NCBI RefSeq assembly: GCF_013409505.1
Contig: NZ_JACCBN010000001.1
Span: 3,162,001-3,226,000, forward strand
Direction of reading: 5' to 3'
DNA length: 64,000 nucleotides
From: Actinomycetospora corticicola
Lineage (GTDB): Bacteria; Actinomycetota; Actinomycetes; Mycobacteriales; Pseudonocardiaceae
Positions 50,868 to 60,280 of this stretch are shown here, one piece after another; the first letter of the stretch is position 1; the number at the start of each line of letters is the position of its first letter. Both the position numbers and the translations under genes were made by a program. The notes beneath the pieces were generated by a model. The model did not search any database. It had not been told where the DNA came from and worked only from the letters and a program-made list of their open reading frames with translations.

Positions 50868-51665
50868 GTGACCGATGACCTCGAAGCGGACCTCGACCTC
50901 GCCCGGCGGATCGCCGACGCCGCCGACCGTGTGACCCTGTCCCGGTTCCGCGCGAGCGACCTGCAGGTGGACCGCAAGCCGGACCGGACCCCCGTCACCG
51001 ACGCCGACGTCGCGTGCGAGGACGAGGTCCGCCGCCTCATCGCCGCGGAGCGTCCCGACGACGCGGTGCTCGGCGAGGAGCGCGGGTCGTCGGTGGAGGA
51101 CCCCGCCGCCCGGCACTGGATCGTCGACCCCATCGACGGCACGAAGAACTACTCCCGCGGCGTGCCCGTGTTCGCGACCCTGCTCGCGCTGATGAGCGGC
51201 AGGGAGCCCGTCGTCGGGGTGGTGAGCGCCCCCGCCCTCGGGCGTCGGTGGTGGGCCGCGCGCGGGCAGGGCGCGTTCACTTCCGACGTGGCGCGCGGGA
51301 TCACCGCGGCTCCGCTGTCGGTCTCGGGCGTGGCCGACCTGGCGGACGCCTACGTCTCCACCACCGACCTCGACTACTGGCGCGAGATCGGCACCCGCGA
51401 CCGCTGGCTCGCCCTCACCGAGGCCACCTGGGAGAGCCGCGCGTTCGGCGACTTCCACCACCACATGCTCGTCGCCGAGGGCCTGATGGACGCGGCCGTC
51501 GAGCCCGGGGCGAGCGCCTGGGACCTGGCCGCCCCCGCGATCGTCGTCCGCGAGGCCGGCGGGCGGCTCACCGACTTCTCCGGTGGCGAGCGCATCGACG
51601 GCGGCGAGGCGCTGTCGACCAACGGCGTGCTGCACGACGCGGTACTGGGGATCATCCGACCCTGA
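50868..51665 (+). CDS. hisN: Histidinol-phosphatase / inositol monophosphatase family (HisN-like)
   Basis: A 265-residue Mg-dependent phosphatase, probably the histidinol-phosphatase of actinobacterial histidine synthesis. Metal-site motifs are KPDRTPVTDADVACEDEVR, LGEERGSS, WIVDPIDGTKNYSRGVPVFA and the C-terminal PGASAWDLAAPAIVVREAGG. The overall length and DGTKNYSRG favour HisN over SuhB, but inositol or other phosphates remain possible. The GTG at 50868 gives MTDDLEADLDLARRIADAAD. The 3' end overlaps the convergent small gene by 14 bases. Confidence 0.88.
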   Translation: MTDDLEADLDLARRIADAADRVTLSRFRASDLQVDRKPDRTPVTDADVACEDEVRRLIAAERPDDAVLGEERGSSVEDPAARHWIVDPIDGTKNYSRGVPVFATLLALMSGREPVVGVVSAPALGRRWWAARGQGAFTSDVARGITAAPLSVSGVADLADAYVSTTDLDYWREIGTRDRWLALTEATWESRAFGDFHHHMLVAEGLMDAAVEPGASAWDLAAPAIVVREAGGRLTDFSGGERIDGGEALSTNGVLHDAVLGIIRP

Positions 51666-51909
51666 GCGACCCCCGCATCATCTGCGTCCACGCCAGCCGG
51701 CCGAAGACGTGGAAGCAGGCCGCGGACTCCTCCTCGAACCGCGTCCACGAGTACCGCTCGCCGCCCTCGAACCAGTAGACCTCCCACGTGCGCTCCGGGC
51801 CGGGGTGGACCACCCACACCCGGTCGACCCGGCCCGGCGTCCCGACCACGACCGTGCCCGGGGCCAGCCCGAGCGCCTCGATCCACCCCGGCAACGCGTC
51901 CACTCCCAC
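51652..51909 (-). CDS. Conserved-looking small hypothetical protein
   Basis: An 85-residue product with a plausible folded sequence: MGVDALPGWIEALGLAPGTV, then VWVVHPGPERTWEVYWFEGG, ERYSWTRFEEESAACFHVFG and RLAWTQMMRGSLRVG. Aromatic- and Glu-rich character and the even mix of charged and hydrophobic residues suggest a real protein, but no family is recognised. The GTG at 51909 is the likely start, since the frame above it runs into repeat DNA. It converges on hisN with a 14-base overlap. Confidence 0.6.
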   Translation of the reverse strand: MGVDALPGWIEALGLAPGTVVVGTPGRVDRVWVVHPGPERTWEVYWFEGGERYSWTRFEEESAACFHVFGRLAWTQMMRGSLRVG

Positions 51910-51965
51910 ACGGGTGCTGACGGTGCCGGGCGGTGATCGGTTCCGTCGCCGTCCCCGCGTTCCGA

Positions 51966-52087
51966 GCGAGAGTGCCGTTCGCAGCATCTATGTGCGCGAG
52001 AGTGCCGTTCGCTCAGAACGGGGCGAGTGCGCGAGAGTGCCGTTCGCAGCATCTATGTGCGCGAGAGTGCCGTTCGCTCAGAACGGG
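51966..52087. repeat. 57-bp tandem repeat (family C), two units, four 17-mers
   Basis: A 57-base sequence at 51966-52022 recurs without change at 52031-52087. Each unit holds two copies of GCGAGAGTGCCGTTCGC (starts 51966, 51996, 52031, 52061), the first followed by AGCATCTATGTGC and the second by a hairpin CCGTTC-GCTCA-GAACGG. It lies directly after the PH-domain gene stop (52094) and may terminate that transcript. Confidence 0.85.
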
Positions 52088-52093
52088 AGCGCC

Positions 52094-52813
52094 TCAGCGG
52101 CCGGCGGGGAGTTCCCGACGACGGGAGGAGAGGCGCCGCAGGCGCGGGAAGCGTTCCGGTTCCGGCTCGTCGTCCCACTCGGCGTCCTCGACGTCGTCGG
52201 AGTCGTGGTCGGCCCCGTCCCGGTCGTCCCACTCGTCGTCGAGGTCGGTCGCGGTCCAGTCGTCGGCCTCGTCGTCGGGGTCGGCATCGTCGTCGTCCCA
52301 GCCGCCCCAGCGGTCGGGGTCGAGGCCGCCGCGCCGCTCGGCCATGCGTTCGACCTCGGCCGCCACCCGCTCGACCCGGCCGAGCCCGTCGAAGCGCCAC
52401 GGCTCCCGGGTGTCGTCGACGCCGACCACGAGCGTGCCCGCGCCGAGCAGCCGGTCGATGCCGGTCCGGACGGTGCGCACGGTCGTGATGCTGCGCCCGA
52501 CGACCACGATCCCGGAGCGCGAGAAGACGCCCTCGCGCACCAGCACCCGTCGGTCGGTGACGACGAAGTGCGTGGCCCGCCAGCGGGCGACCGGGGCCAC
52601 CGAGAACCACCCGAGCAGCCCCACCGCGACGACCCCGACCGCGATGAGCACGGCCGTCGACCACGACGTCGGGCGCGCGACCGCGACCAGCCACGCGCCG
52701 ACGAACGCCACCACGGGCGGCAGGAGCGCGGGGACCACGAGCATCCGCCAGTGCGGCCGGACGTGGCGCACGACGCGCTCACCGGCGACGAGCAGCCGTT
52801 CCGGGTACGCCAC
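52094..52813 (-). CDS. PH domain-containing membrane protein (Rv3278c-like)
   Basis: A 239-residue protein. Two transmembrane helices (about 24-64) are followed by a bacterial PH domain (about 65-145) with ARWRATHFVVTDRRVLVREG, VVVGRSITTVRTVRTGIDRL and WRFDGLGRVERVAAEVERMA. The rest is an Asp/Glu-rich disordered stretch (DDDDADPDDEADDW and similar) ending in a basic tail. The GTG at 52813 is used. It lies downstream of birA in the same direction, as Rv3278c does. Function is unknown. A 14-bp motif is at 52112 within the tail. Confidence 0.9.
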   Translation of the reverse strand: MAYPERLLVAGERVVRHVRPHWRMLVVPALLPPVVAFVGAWLVAVARPTSWSTAVLIAVGVVAVGLLGWFSVAPVARWRATHFVVTDRRVLVREGVFSRSGIVVVGRSITTVRTVRTGIDRLLGAGTLVVGVDDTREPWRFDGLGRVERVAAEVERMAERRGGLDPDRWGGWDDDDADPDDEADDWTATDLDDEWDDRDGADHDSDDVEDAEWDDEPEPERFPRLRRLSSRRRELPAGR

Positions 52814-52912
52814 GGCGCTCCCCCTCCCGCCGTCGGTGCGCCGATCGAGGGTATCCGCGCGACGGCCGGTGTTCGAGGTCCCGCGCCGCGACCGGGCCCC
52901 GGACGGGTGAGC

Positions 52913-53764
52913 TCAGGCGGCGCGGACGTGCACCACGTCGCCGGCGGCGACGGTGGTCGTGCCGCCGCCGGGCTCGCGGACCACGAGGCGGCCGTCGTCG
53001 TCGACGTCCTCGGCCACCCCGAGCAGCTCGCGGTCGCCGGGCAGCAGCACCCGCACCTCGCGGCCCAGCGTCGCGCACCGGCTCCGGTAGCCCGAGAGCA
53101 GGCCGGAGCGGGCGGCGTCGCCGCGGGCGGCCCGCCAGTCGTCCTCCAGCGAGGCGAACACCGCGAGCACGTCCCCGAGGACGTCCGGCCGGGTCCGCCG
53201 CACGCTCTGCGCGAGCAGCGAGGTGCCGCCCTCGGGCAGCTCGGCCTCCGGGGTGGACACGTTCAGACCGATCCCGACGACGAGCGCGTTGCCGGCCTCG
53301 CCGCCGGGCACGACCTCGGAGAGGATGCCCGCACCCTTGCGCTGGTCGGGGCCGAGGAGCAGGTCGTTCGGCCACTTCAGGGCGGCCTCGAGGGTCGCGA
53401 CGGACGCCGGGGCGCGGTAGTCCTCCAGGGCCACCACGAGCGCGAGGCCCGCGAGCAGCGGCGCCCAGCCCCAGTGCTCGGCGGGGACCTGCGTGGGCCG
53501 CAGCAGCAGCGAGAAGGTCAGCCCCTCCGCCGGGCCCGACTCCCACGTGCGCGACCGGCGACCCCGACCCGCCGTCTGGTGGTGGGCGACGAGGACCGAC
53601 CGGTCGGGGGCCCCCGCCGCGGCGGCCGCGGCGAGGTCGGCGTTGGTCGAGCCCGTGGCGTCCACCACGTCGAGGCGCGCCCACGCGCCGACGGGGGCGA
53701 CGGCGGTGGTCTGCAGCGCCTTCCAGGCGGCGGCGTCCTTCACTCCCGGGATCACCCCGAGCAC
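52913..53764 (-). CDS. birA: Biotin--[acetyl-CoA carboxylase] ligase
   Basis: BirA attaches biotin to the carrier lysine of acyl-CoA carboxylase, encoded nearby (accA3). The 283-residue product has [20 protein letters not shown], the biotin loop [55 protein letters not shown] and a C-terminal SH3-like domain (about 235-283). There is no N-terminal DNA-binding domain, so it is a group I enzyme and not a repressor. The start is GTG 53764, or GTG 53755. It is divergent from accD5. Confidence 0.95.
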   Translation of the reverse strand: MLGVIPGVKDAAAWKALQTTAVAPVGAWARLDVVDATGSTNADLAAAAAAGAPDRSVLVAHHQTAGRGRRSRTWESGPAEGLTFSLLLRPTQVPAEHWGWAPLLAGLALVVALEDYRAPASVATLEAALKWPNDLLLGPDQRKGAGILSEVVPGGEAGNALVVGIGLNVSTPEAELPEGGTSLLAQSVRRTRPDVLGDVLAVFASLEDDWRAARGDAARSGLLSGYRSRCATLGREVRVLLPGDRELLGVAEDVDDDGRLVVREPGGGTTTVAAGDVVHVRAA

Positions 53765-53824
53765 GGTAGAGGAGTGCCCCGAATCACCCCCGCGCACCAG
53801 TGGGTGCGGCACCGTGGACCTCGC

Positions 53825-53830
53825 TATGGT
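53825..53830 (+). promoter_or_regulatory. Leaderless -10 element of accD5
   Basis: TATGGT ends seven bases before the ATG at 53838. An in-frame ATG within the box at 53826 would be untranslated if transcription starts at 53838. Confidence 0.5.
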
Positions 53831-53837
53831 CCGGCCC

Positions 53838-55481
53838 ATGACCGCCGCGACGAAGCCGCCCCCCGAGCCCGACGAGGCCGCGGACGAGCCCGACGTCCAC
53901 ACCTCCGCCGGCAAGCTCGCGGACTGGCACCGGCGCCAGGACGACGTCGTCCACGCCGGCTCGGAGCGGGCCGTCGAGCGGCAGCACGCCAAGGGCCGCA
54001 AGACCGCCCGCGAGCGCCTGGAGCTGCTGCTCGACGAGGGCAGCTTCCTCGAGTTCGACGCGATGGCCCGCCACCGCTCCACCAACTTCGGCCTCGAGGC
54101 CAACCGGCCCTACGGCGACGGCGTGGTCACCGGCCAGGGCACCGTCGACGGCCGCCCGGTGTGCGTGTTCTCCCAGGACGCGACCGTCTTCGGCGGGGCG
54201 CTCGGCGAGGTCTACGGCGAGAAGATCGTCAAGGTCATGGACGTGGCCATGAAGATCGGCTGCCCCGTCGTCGGGATCAACGACGGCGGCGGCGCGCGCA
54301 TCCAGGAGGGTGTCGTCGCGCTCGGGCTCTACGGCGAGATCTTCCGCCGCAACTCGCACGCCTCCGGCGTCGTCCCGCAGATCTCCCTGGTGATGGGTCC
54401 GGCGGCCGGCGGTGCGGTGTACTCCCCCGCGCTCACCGACTTCACGGTGATGGTCGACGAGACCTCGTTCATGTTCATCACCGGGCCCGACGTCATCAAG
54501 ACCGTCACCGGCGAGGACGTCGAGTTCGAGACCCTCGGCGGCGCCCGGACCCACAACACCACCTCCGGCAACGCGCACTACCTCGCCTCCGACGAGGACG
54601 ACGCGATCGCCTACGTGCAGGAGCTCCTGGGCTACCTGCCGTCGAACAACCTCTCCGAGCCGCCGCGGCTGCCCGCCGACGAGGAGTCGGGCGCGATCGA
54701 GGAGAGCCTCTCCGAGGCCGACCTCGAGCTGGACGCGCTGGTGCCGGACTCCCCGAACCAGCCCTACGACATCCGCGAGGTCATCCGCCGGGTCGTCGAC
54801 GACGAGGAGTTCCTGGAGGTCCAGGAGCTCTACGCGGCGAACATCGTGGTCGGCTACGGCCGCATCGAGGGCCGCCCGGTCGGCTTCGTCGCGAACCAGC
54901 CCTCCCAGCTCGCCGGCTGCCTGGACATCGGCGCCAGCGAGAAGGCCGCACGCTTCGTGCGCACCTGCGACGCGTTCAACGTGCCCGTGGTGACCTTCGT
55001 CGACGTGCCGGGCTTCCTGCCCGGGACCGACCAGGAGTACAACGGCATCATCCGGCGCGGCGCGAAGCTGATCTACGCGTACGCCGAGGCGACCGTCCCG
55101 CTGATCACCGTCATCTGCCGCAAGGCCTACGGCGGGGCCTACGACGTCATGGGGTCCAAGCACCTCGGCGCCGACCTCAACCTCGCCTGGCCGACCGCCC
55201 AGATCGCCGTCACCGGCGCGTCCGGCGCCGTGAGCATCCTGTACCGCAAGGAGCTCAAGAAGGTCGAGGACTCCGGCGGGGACGTCGCGGCCCGCCGGGC
55301 GGAGCTGCAGCAGGAGTACGAGGACACCCTCGCCAACCCCTACGTCGCCGCCGAGCGCGGGTACGTCGACGCGGTCGTCCCGCCGTCGTGGACCCGCGGC
55401 TACATCGCCCGCGCGCTGCGCTCGTTCTCGACCAAGCGCGAGACGCTGCCGGCCAAGAAGCACGGGAACATCCCGCTGTGA
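53838..55481 (+). CDS. accD5: Acyl-CoA (propionyl/acetyl-CoA) carboxylase beta subunit, carboxyltransferase
   Basis: The carboxyltransferase of a short/long-chain acyl-CoA carboxylase that makes methylmalonyl- or malonyl-CoA for lipid synthesis. The 547-residue product has the N-terminal acyl-CoA domain ([40 protein letters not shown], the oxyanion segment [14 protein letters not shown] and [13 protein letters not shown]) and a C-terminal carboxybiotin domain ([77 protein letters not shown]). It is syntenic with Rv3280 and is coupled by GTGA overlap to the epsilon subunit gene. Confidence 0.97.
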   Translation: MTAATKPPPEPDEAADEPDVHTSAGKLADWHRRQDDVVHAGSERAVERQHAKGRKTARERLELLLDEGSFLEFDAMARHRSTNFGLEANRPYGDGVVTGQGTVDGRPVCVFSQDATVFGGALGEVYGEKIVKVMDVAMKIGCPVVGINDGGGARIQEGVVALGLYGEIFRRNSHASGVVPQISLVMGPAAGGAVYSPALTDFTVMVDETSFMFITGPDVIKTVTGEDVEFETLGGARTHNTTSGNAHYLASDEDDAIAYVQELLGYLPSNNLSEPPRLPADEESGAIEESLSEADLELDALVPDSPNQPYDIREVIRRVVDDEEFLEVQELYAANIVVGYGRIEGRPVGFVANQPSQLAGCLDIGASEKAARFVRTCDAFNVPVVTFVDVPGFLPGTDQEYNGIIRRGAKLIYAYAEATVPLITVICRKAYGGAYDVMGSKHLGADLNLAWPTAQIAVTGASGAVSILYRKELKKVEDSGGDVAARRAELQQEYEDTLANPYVAAERGYVDAVVPPSWTRGYIARALRSFSTKRETLPAKKHGNIPL

Positions 55482-55723
55482 CGGGCCCTGAGGACGAGGT
55501 TCCGGACGACGGGCCGCAGCGGCCCGTGCTGCGCATCGTCCGGGGCGACCCGTCGCCCGAGGAGGTGGCCGCGCTCGCCGTCGTGCTGGCGGCCGCCTCC
55601 GGGGGCGGCGGCGCGGAGGAGGACACCGGCCCCCGCTCGGTGTGGACCGAGCGGTCGGCCCTGGTGCGCCGCCCGCTGCACCCGGGTCCGGGCGCCTGGC
55701 AGGCGTCGGCGCTGCCGCGCTGA
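55478..55723 (+). CDS. accE5: Acyl-CoA carboxylase epsilon subunit
   Basis: An 81-residue protein translated from GTG 55478, overlapping the accD5 stop. [20 protein letters not shown] and [14 protein letters not shown] followed by [20 protein letters not shown] are the family pattern. The epsilon subunit bridges the biotin carboxylase and carboxyltransferase subunits and raises activity in actinobacteria. It corresponds to Rv3281, though shorter. Confidence 0.92.
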   Translation: MTGPEDEVPDDGPQRPVLRIVRGDPSPEEVAALAVVLAAASGGGGAEEDTGPRSVWTERSALVRRPLHPGPGAWQASALPR

Positions 55724-55779
55724 GGCCTGAGTAGCACCACGGATCCTGCTTCTACCCGTCGTCGGGAAGCCTCGGCGGC

Positions 55780-56166
55780 ATGACGGGACACGTGGCGCGG
55801 ACGGTCGGTCGACAGCTGTACGGGATCACGCTGCTGGTGCTGAGCCCGGTGCTCGTCCTCCTGCTGGTCCTCCGGGCCCTGGTGCGGCCGCCGAAGCGCA
55901 GGGTGGCGATGAACGCGCAGGCCGCCGCCGACCGGGTCCTCCCGGGCGTCGTGCGCGTGCTGGGAGTGCAGGGCATGGGCGAGGCGGGCGGTTTCGGGGT
56001 GCGCGCCGTCCTGGTCGAGGACCCCGACGTCGCCGTCTCCTGGGGCTGCGACCACTGGTCCAGGCCGGGTTCGCCGTACGAACGGGCCATCGTCCCCGCC
56101 GTCGCGGCGGCGCGGGCGGCGACGGCCGGGCCTGCCGGGCCTGCCGGGACGCAGCCCGGCCCCTAG
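55780..56166 (+). CDS. Small membrane protein, hypothetical
   Basis: A 128-residue product with one long hydrophobic helix near residues 13-35 ([20 protein letters not shown]), a basic turn, then a soluble part ([40 protein letters not shown]) and an Ala/Gly/Pro-rich end. No family is recognised. The ATG at 55780 has only a weak ribosome site. It lies between accE5 and maf. The 14-bp motif is just before it at 55755. Confidence 0.6.
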   Translation: MTGHVARTVGRQLYGITLLVLSPVLVLLLVLRALVRPPKRRVAMNAQAAADRVLPGVVRVLGVQGMGEAGGFGVRAVLVEDPDVAVSWGCDHWSRPGSPYERAIVPAVAAARAATAGPAGPAGTQPGP

Positions 56167-56169
56167 GGT
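56164..56169 (+). promoter_or_regulatory. Leaderless -10 element of maf
   Basis: TAGGGT ends eight bases before the GTG at 56178. Its TAG is also the stop codon of the upstream gene at 56164-56166. Confidence 0.5.
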
Positions 56170-56177
56170 CGCGCCCC

Positions 56178-56810
56178 GTGCGTCTCGTCCTCGGTTCCGC
56201 GTCCCCCGCCCGCCTCGGTGTGCTGCGCTCGGCGGGCGTGGAGCCCGACGTCATCGTCTCGGAGGTCGACGAGGACGCCCTGCTCGCCCAGCTCGACGAC
56301 GCGACCTCGGCGGAGAAGGTCACCGCCCTCGCGCTGGCGAAGGCGCGGGCGGTGGCCGGTCAGGTGCCGGTCGAGGAGGGCGACGTCGTCGTCATCGGGT
56401 GCGACTCGATGCTCGACATCGACGGCGAGCTGGTCGGCAAGCCGCACACCGTGGAGAACGCCCGCGCCCGCTGGGAGCGGATGGCGGGCCGGCACGGCGA
56501 GCTCGTCACCGGGCACGCCCTCGTGCGGCTGCGCGCCGGCGTGGTCGAGGCCGAGATCTCGGGGCACGCGACGACGTTCGTGACCTTCGCCGAGCCCACC
56601 CCGGCCCAGCTGGAGGCCTACCTGGCGTCGGGTGAACCGCTGGCGGTCGCAGGGGCGTTCACCCTCGACGGCCTCGGGGGGTGGCTCGTGGAGGGCATCC
56701 AGGGCGACCCGTCGAACGTGATCGGCATCAGCCTGCCGCTCGTCCGCAAGCTCCTGGCGGAGCTCGGCGTCGAGGTCAGCGACCTGTGGCGGGTGCCGAC
56801 GTCGGGCTGA
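56178..56810 (+). CDS. maf: Maf family nucleoside triphosphate pyrophosphatase
   Basis: A housecleaning enzyme that hydrolyses non-canonical or pyrimidine nucleoside triphosphates to monophosphates, 210 residues. It has [20 protein letters not shown] at the N-terminus, the ALAKARAV segment, [20 protein letters not shown] with the catalytic Asp, and [20 protein letters not shown] and [14 protein letters not shown]. It starts with GTG 56178, as expected from its leaderless promoter, and is syntenic with Rv3282. Its end overlaps the next gene, on the other strand, by 35 bases. Confidence 0.95.
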   Translation: MRLVLGSASPARLGVLRSAGVEPDVIVSEVDEDALLAQLDDATSAEKVTALALAKARAVAGQVPVEEGDVVVIGCDSMLDIDGELVGKPHTVENARARWERMAGRHGELVTGHALVRLRAGVVEAEISGHATTFVTFAEPTPAQLEAYLASGEPLAVAGAFTLDGLGGWLVEGIQGDPSNVIGISLPLVRKLLAELGVEVSDLWRVPTSG

Positions 56811-57564
56811 CCCGGGCACCCGGCGTGGGCGAGGCCGGCGGGGTGCTCGTCCGTCCGCTCGTCGCGCCCGTCGAGGAGAGCGACCGGACGATGCGGTCGG
56901 CGGCGGTCGCGTCCGCGCCCTGGGTGCGGCCCGGAGTCGCCACCGCCAGGAGCGCCAGCCCGGGCCCCCCGCGGGCGCCGGCGACCGTCGTGACGCGCAC
57001 GAGCGTGCCGTCCGGGGTGCGCCGGACGGAGGTGAAGGCGTCGCGGCCGTCGAGGGACGACGCGGTGTCCGAGACCGTGGCGATGCGGCCGGTCCCGTCG
57101 CCGCGGATGCCGTCGGCGAACGCCCCGACCAGCCGCCGGGCCTCGTCGGCCAGCGCGTCCTCGCCGAACCCACGCGCCGGGTCGAGCCGGCCCACGAGCA
57201 CGGCAGCCCGGGTCCGGTCCCCGCCCAGGGTCAGCACGGTCGGGAACCGGCCCGGCGTCACGGGGACGAGGTCCTGGTCGCGGGCGGACGCCCAGCCCGG
57301 CTCCGTCGCGACCGTGGCGCCCAGCGTCGGGTCGCCGACCCGTCCGGGCCGGGTGGTCACCGCGGGAGCGGTGGGGGTCGCGGCGGCCGGCGCGGCCACC
57401 GGGGAGACCGGCCCTCCGGACGCGCTCGTGGCCCGCTCGTCCCGCTGGGCGGCATCGGCGTCCGCACCGGCGGCGGTCGCGACCGCCGCCACCGTCCCGG
57501 CCAGGGCCGCGACGGACGCGCACACCGCGGCCGCGGGGCCCCACCATCGTCCGCGTCGGCTCAT
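56776..57564 (-). CDS. Secreted or membrane-anchored hypothetical protein
   Basis: A 262-residue product starting [20 protein letters not shown], a signal peptide or signal anchor with hydrophobic core to residue 33. A Thr/Ala/Pro-rich linker follows, then a folded domain (about 75-235) with [60 protein letters not shown] and [20 protein letters not shown], reminiscent of APA/PsbP-like lipoprotein substrates of actinobacteria. The tail is Ser/Thr/Pro-rich. The family is not identified. It converges on maf with a 35-base overlap. ATG 57564 is used; no ribosome site is clear. Confidence 0.7.
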   Translation of the reverse strand: MSRRGRWWGPAAAVCASVAALAGTVAAVATAAGADADAAQRDERATSASGGPVSPVAAPAAATPTAPAVTTRPGRVGDPTLGATVATEPGWASARDQDLVPVTPGRFPTVLTLGGDRTRAAVLVGRLDPARGFGEDALADEARRLVGAFADGIRGDGTGRIATVSDTASSLDGRDAFTSVRRTPDGTLVRVTTVAGARGGPGLALLAVATPGRTQGADATAADRIVRSLSSTGATSGRTSTPPASPTPGARVSPTSAPATGR

Positions 57565-57750
57565 CGGGAGACGACGGTAGCGACCGGCCCACGCGGGCCG
57601 GTCACCGCCCGTCGTCGGGAAGGTCCGCGCTGTGGCCATGACCACGCGCGACGCGGTGTCGCGGGGCCGTGAGGTGCGGGAGAGTCGCCGAGAACGGTCA
57701 CGCCCGACCGTTCCCGCACCACTCGATCGATCTTCCGTGCGCGGCAGCCC

Positions 57751-57756
57751 TACACT
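57751..57756 (+). promoter_or_regulatory. Candidate -10 of accA3
   Basis: TACACT lies 66 bases before the ATG at 57823 and is the best TANNNT in the region. No -35 is evident. Confidence 0.35.
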
Positions 57757-57822
57757 GCGCCCGATTCCCCTGCCCGACTCCACCGCCGCGACGACGCGAC
57801 CGCCCCCCGGGAGGCTCCTCCG

Positions 57823-59625
57823 ATGGCTCCGCAGGCTCAGCAGGACGCCCTGCACACCGTGCTCATCGCCAACCGGGGTGAGATCGCGGTCCGTGTGGCG
57901 CGGGCGTGCAAGGACGCAGGCCTGACGAGTGTCGCGGTGTACGCCGACCCGGACCGGGACGCCCCGCACGTGCGGATCGCCGACCAGGCCTTCGGCCTCG
58001 GCGGGGAGTCCGCCGCGGACTCCTACCTGAACATCGAGAAGCTCCTCGACGCCGCGAAGCAGTCCGGCGCGAACGGCATCCACCCCGGCTACGGGTTCCT
58101 CTCGGAGAACTCCGACTTCGCCCAGGCCGTCATCGACGCCGGGCTGATCTGGATCGGCCCGTCCCCGCAGGCCATCCGCGACCTCGGTGACAAGGTCACC
58201 GCCCGCAAGATCGCCGAACGCGCCGGCGCGCCGCTGGTCCCGGGCACCAAGGACCCCGTCGCCGACGCCGACGAGGTCATCGCCTTCGCCGACGAGCACG
58301 GCCTGCCGGTCGCGATCAAGGCCGCGTTCGGCGGCGGCGGGCGCGGCATGCGCGTCGCCCGGGAGCGCTCCGAGATCGCCGAGATGTTCGACGCCGCCGT
58401 CCGCGAGGCGGTCTCGGCATTCGGGCGCGGCGAGTCGTTCGTGGAGCGCTATCTCGACCGGCCCCGCCACGTCGAGGCCCAGGTCCTGGCCGACCAGCAC
58501 GGCAACTGCATCGTCGTCGGCACCCGGGACTGCTCGCTGCAGCGGCGCCACCAGAAGCTGGTCGAGGAGGCCCCCGCGCCGTTCCTGTCCGACGAGCAGC
58601 GCAAGCGCATCCACACCTCCGCCCGCGACATCTGCCTCGAGGCCGGTTACTCCGGCGCCGGGACCGTGGAGTTCCTCGTCGGCGAGGACGGCACGATCTC
58701 CTTCCTGGAGGTCAACACCCGCCTGCAGGTCGAACACCCCGTCTCCGAGGAGACCTCCGGCCTCGACCTCGTGCGCGAGCAGTTCCGGATCGCCAACGGT
58801 GAACACCTGCGGATCACCGAGGACCCCGAGCCGCGCGGGCACTCCATCGAGTTCCGGCTCAACGGCGAGGACGCCGGCCGCGGGTTCCTGCCCGCGCCGG
58901 GCACCGTGACCCGCTTCGTCGCCCCCTCCGGGCCCGGCGTGCGCGTCGACGCCGGCGTCGAGAACGGCTCGGTCATCGGCGGGAACTTCGACTCCATGGT
59001 CGGCAAGCTGATCGTCACCGGCGAGGACCGCCAGCAGGCCCTCGAGCGCTCCCGCCGCGCCCTCGACGAGATCGTCGTCGACGGCCTCCCCACCGTCATC
59101 CCCTTCCACCGCCTCGTCGTCACCGACCCCGCCTTCACCGCCCCCGACGGCGCCTCCTCGTTCACCGTCCACACCCGCTGGATCGAGACCGAGTGGGACA
59201 ACACCGTCGAGCCCTACGTCTTCGAGGGTGCCGACGACGACGAGGACGAGGCCGCCCCGCGGCAGACCGTCGTCGTCGAGGTCGGCGGCAAGCGCCTCGA
59301 GGTCTCGCTGCCGGGTGACCTGGCCATCGGCGGCGGGGGCGGCGGCGCCGCGGCCCCGGCCGCGAAGAAGAAGTCGCGCAAGCGGGCCGGCGGCGGCGCG
59401 AAGGTCTCCGGCGACGCCGTGACCTCGCCGATGCAGGGCACCGTCGTCAAGGTCGCGGTCTCCGAGGGCGACACCGTCTCCGCGGGCGACCAGATCGTCG
59501 TCGTCGAGGCCATGAAGATGGAGAACCCGGTGACCGCGCACAAGGACGGCACCGTGACCGGCCTGTCGGTCGAGGCGGGCGCCTCGGTGAACCAGGGCGC
59601 CGTGATCTGCGAGATCGCCGACTGA
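57823..59625 (+). CDS. accA3: Acyl-CoA carboxylase alpha subunit (biotin carboxylase and carrier)
   Basis: A 600-residue fusion that carboxylates biotin and carries it to the AccD subunits. The biotin carboxylase domain (about 8-455) has [97 protein letters not shown] linker with Lys/Arg-rich [10 protein letters not shown] leads to the carrier domain (about 530-600) with the biotinyl Lys565 in [15 protein letters not shown]. The ATG at 57823 follows a GGAGG-type site. It corresponds to Rv3285. sseA and Rv3284 of M. tuberculosis are absent here. Confidence 0.97.
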   Translation: MAPQAQQDALHTVLIANRGEIAVRVARACKDAGLTSVAVYADPDRDAPHVRIADQAFGLGGESAADSYLNIEKLLDAAKQSGANGIHPGYGFLSENSDFAQAVIDAGLIWIGPSPQAIRDLGDKVTARKIAERAGAPLVPGTKDPVADADEVIAFADEHGLPVAIKAAFGGGGRGMRVARERSEIAEMFDAAVREAVSAFGRGESFVERYLDRPRHVEAQVLADQHGNCIVVGTRDCSLQRRHQKLVEEAPAPFLSDEQRKRIHTSARDICLEAGYSGAGTVEFLVGEDGTISFLEVNTRLQVEHPVSEETSGLDLVREQFRIANGEHLRITEDPEPRGHSIEFRLNGEDAGRGFLPAPGTVTRFVAPSGPGVRVDAGVENGSVIGGNFDSMVGKLIVTGEDRQQALERSRRALDEIVVDGLPTVIPFHRLVVTDPAFTAPDGASSFTVHTRWIETEWDNTVEPYVFEGADDDEDEAAPRQTVVVEVGGKRLEVSLPGDLAIGGGGGGAAAPAAKKKSRKRAGGGAKVSGDAVTSPMQGTVVKVAVSEGDTVSAGDQIVVVEAMKMENPVTAHKDGTVTGLSVEAGASVNQGAVICEIAD

Positions 59626-59639
59626 GTCCTCGCCCTGGT

Positions 59640-59680
59640 GGCAGGAAAGCGTCGTTGCTGTCATCCGGCGCCAGGAAAGC
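59640..59680. repeat. Palindromic repeat family B, copy 4 (half site)
   Basis: One complete arm (59640-59663, starting GGCAGGAAAGCGTCGTTGCT) follows the accA3 stop, but the inverted arm is missing; only a short direct echo CCAGGAAAGCC (59671-59681) remains. It looks like a deletion derivative. Confidence 0.7.
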
Positions 59681-59699
59681 CACATCGTCGGGCGCGGCC

Positions 59700-59705
59700 T
59701 ATCGT
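59700..59705 (+). promoter_or_regulatory. Leaderless -10 element of DUF1707 gene
   Basis: TATCGT ends six bases before the GTG at 59712. Confidence 0.5.
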
Positions 59706-59711
59706 GGATCC

Positions 59712-60164
59712 GTGGGCGAACTGCGGATCGGCAACCGCGAGCGCGAGCTCGCGATGGCCGCGCTCGACGAGCACCTCCGCGAGGGCCGGCTCGAGCCCGG
59801 CGAGTACGCCGAGCGTTCGGCCGTCGCCTCGACCGCCCGGTTCCGTTCGGAGCTCGACGGGCTGTTCACCGACCTCCCCGAGCCGCGCCCGGCCTTCCCC
59901 CGCTCTCTTCCCGACGCCGGGTCGGTGCCGGTGGGCGGCCCTGCCCCACCTCCGGCCGCCGCTCCCGCGCGGGACGACCTGCCCGAGCTCGTCGCCCCGA
60001 TCGGGGCCAGGCTCGGGCGGCACGCGGGGTTGTTGTCCGCCCTCGCCCCGGCGATCGCCCTCGTCCTGTTCCTCGTGACCGGGCTGCGGTTCCCGCAGGT
60101 CTTCCTGCTGGTCCCCGTGGCGATCGGGGTCCTCGCCTACCTCGGACACCGCCACGGCGGGTGA
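59712..60164 (+). CDS. DUF1707 protein with C-terminal membrane helices
   Basis: A 150-residue protein. The DUF1707 unit (about 1-53) reads MGELRIGNRERELAMAALDE, LREGRLEPGEYAERSAVA and TARFRSELDGLFTDLPEP. A Pro/Ala-rich linker follows, then two hydrophobic helices near the C-terminus (LLSALAPAIALVLFLVTGLR and FLLVPVAIGVLAYLG). DUF1707 is thought to be a small DNA- or protein-binding module in envelope-stress proteins. The GTG at 59712 fits its leaderless promoter. It is the second DUF1707 gene in the window (see 43440). Confidence 0.85.
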   Translation: MGELRIGNRERELAMAALDEHLREGRLEPGEYAERSAVASTARFRSELDGLFTDLPEPRPAFPRSLPDAGSVPVGGPAPPPAAAPARDDLPELVAPIGARLGRHAGLLSALAPAIALVLFLVTGLRFPQVFLLVPVAIGVLAYLGHRHGG

Positions 60165-60172
60165 TTCCTCTC

Positions 60173-60195
60173 CCGACCGCCGGTAAAGCGGTCGG
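60173..60195. promoter_or_regulatory. Inverted repeat CCGACCGC-N7-GCGGTCGG before MFS gene
   Basis: A perfect eight-base inverted repeat with a seven-base AT-richer centre, nine bases after the stop at 60164 and 86 before the next start. It could be a terminator or an operator for the transporter. There is no adjacent regulator gene. Confidence 0.45.
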
Positions 60196-60280
60196 ACGTC
60201 GTCAGGGGTCCGTGGTTACCTGGTGACACGGCATCGACGCCGGCCGCCCCGAAGCCCGCCCTTGGAAAGGTGCGTCACCC

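Noticed and set aside
51966-52087. CRISPR-like array of spaced 17-mers
   Set aside because: The two spacer sequences alternate and are themselves repeated (AGCATCTATGTGC twice), and there are no cas genes. It is a tandem duplication, not a CRISPR array.
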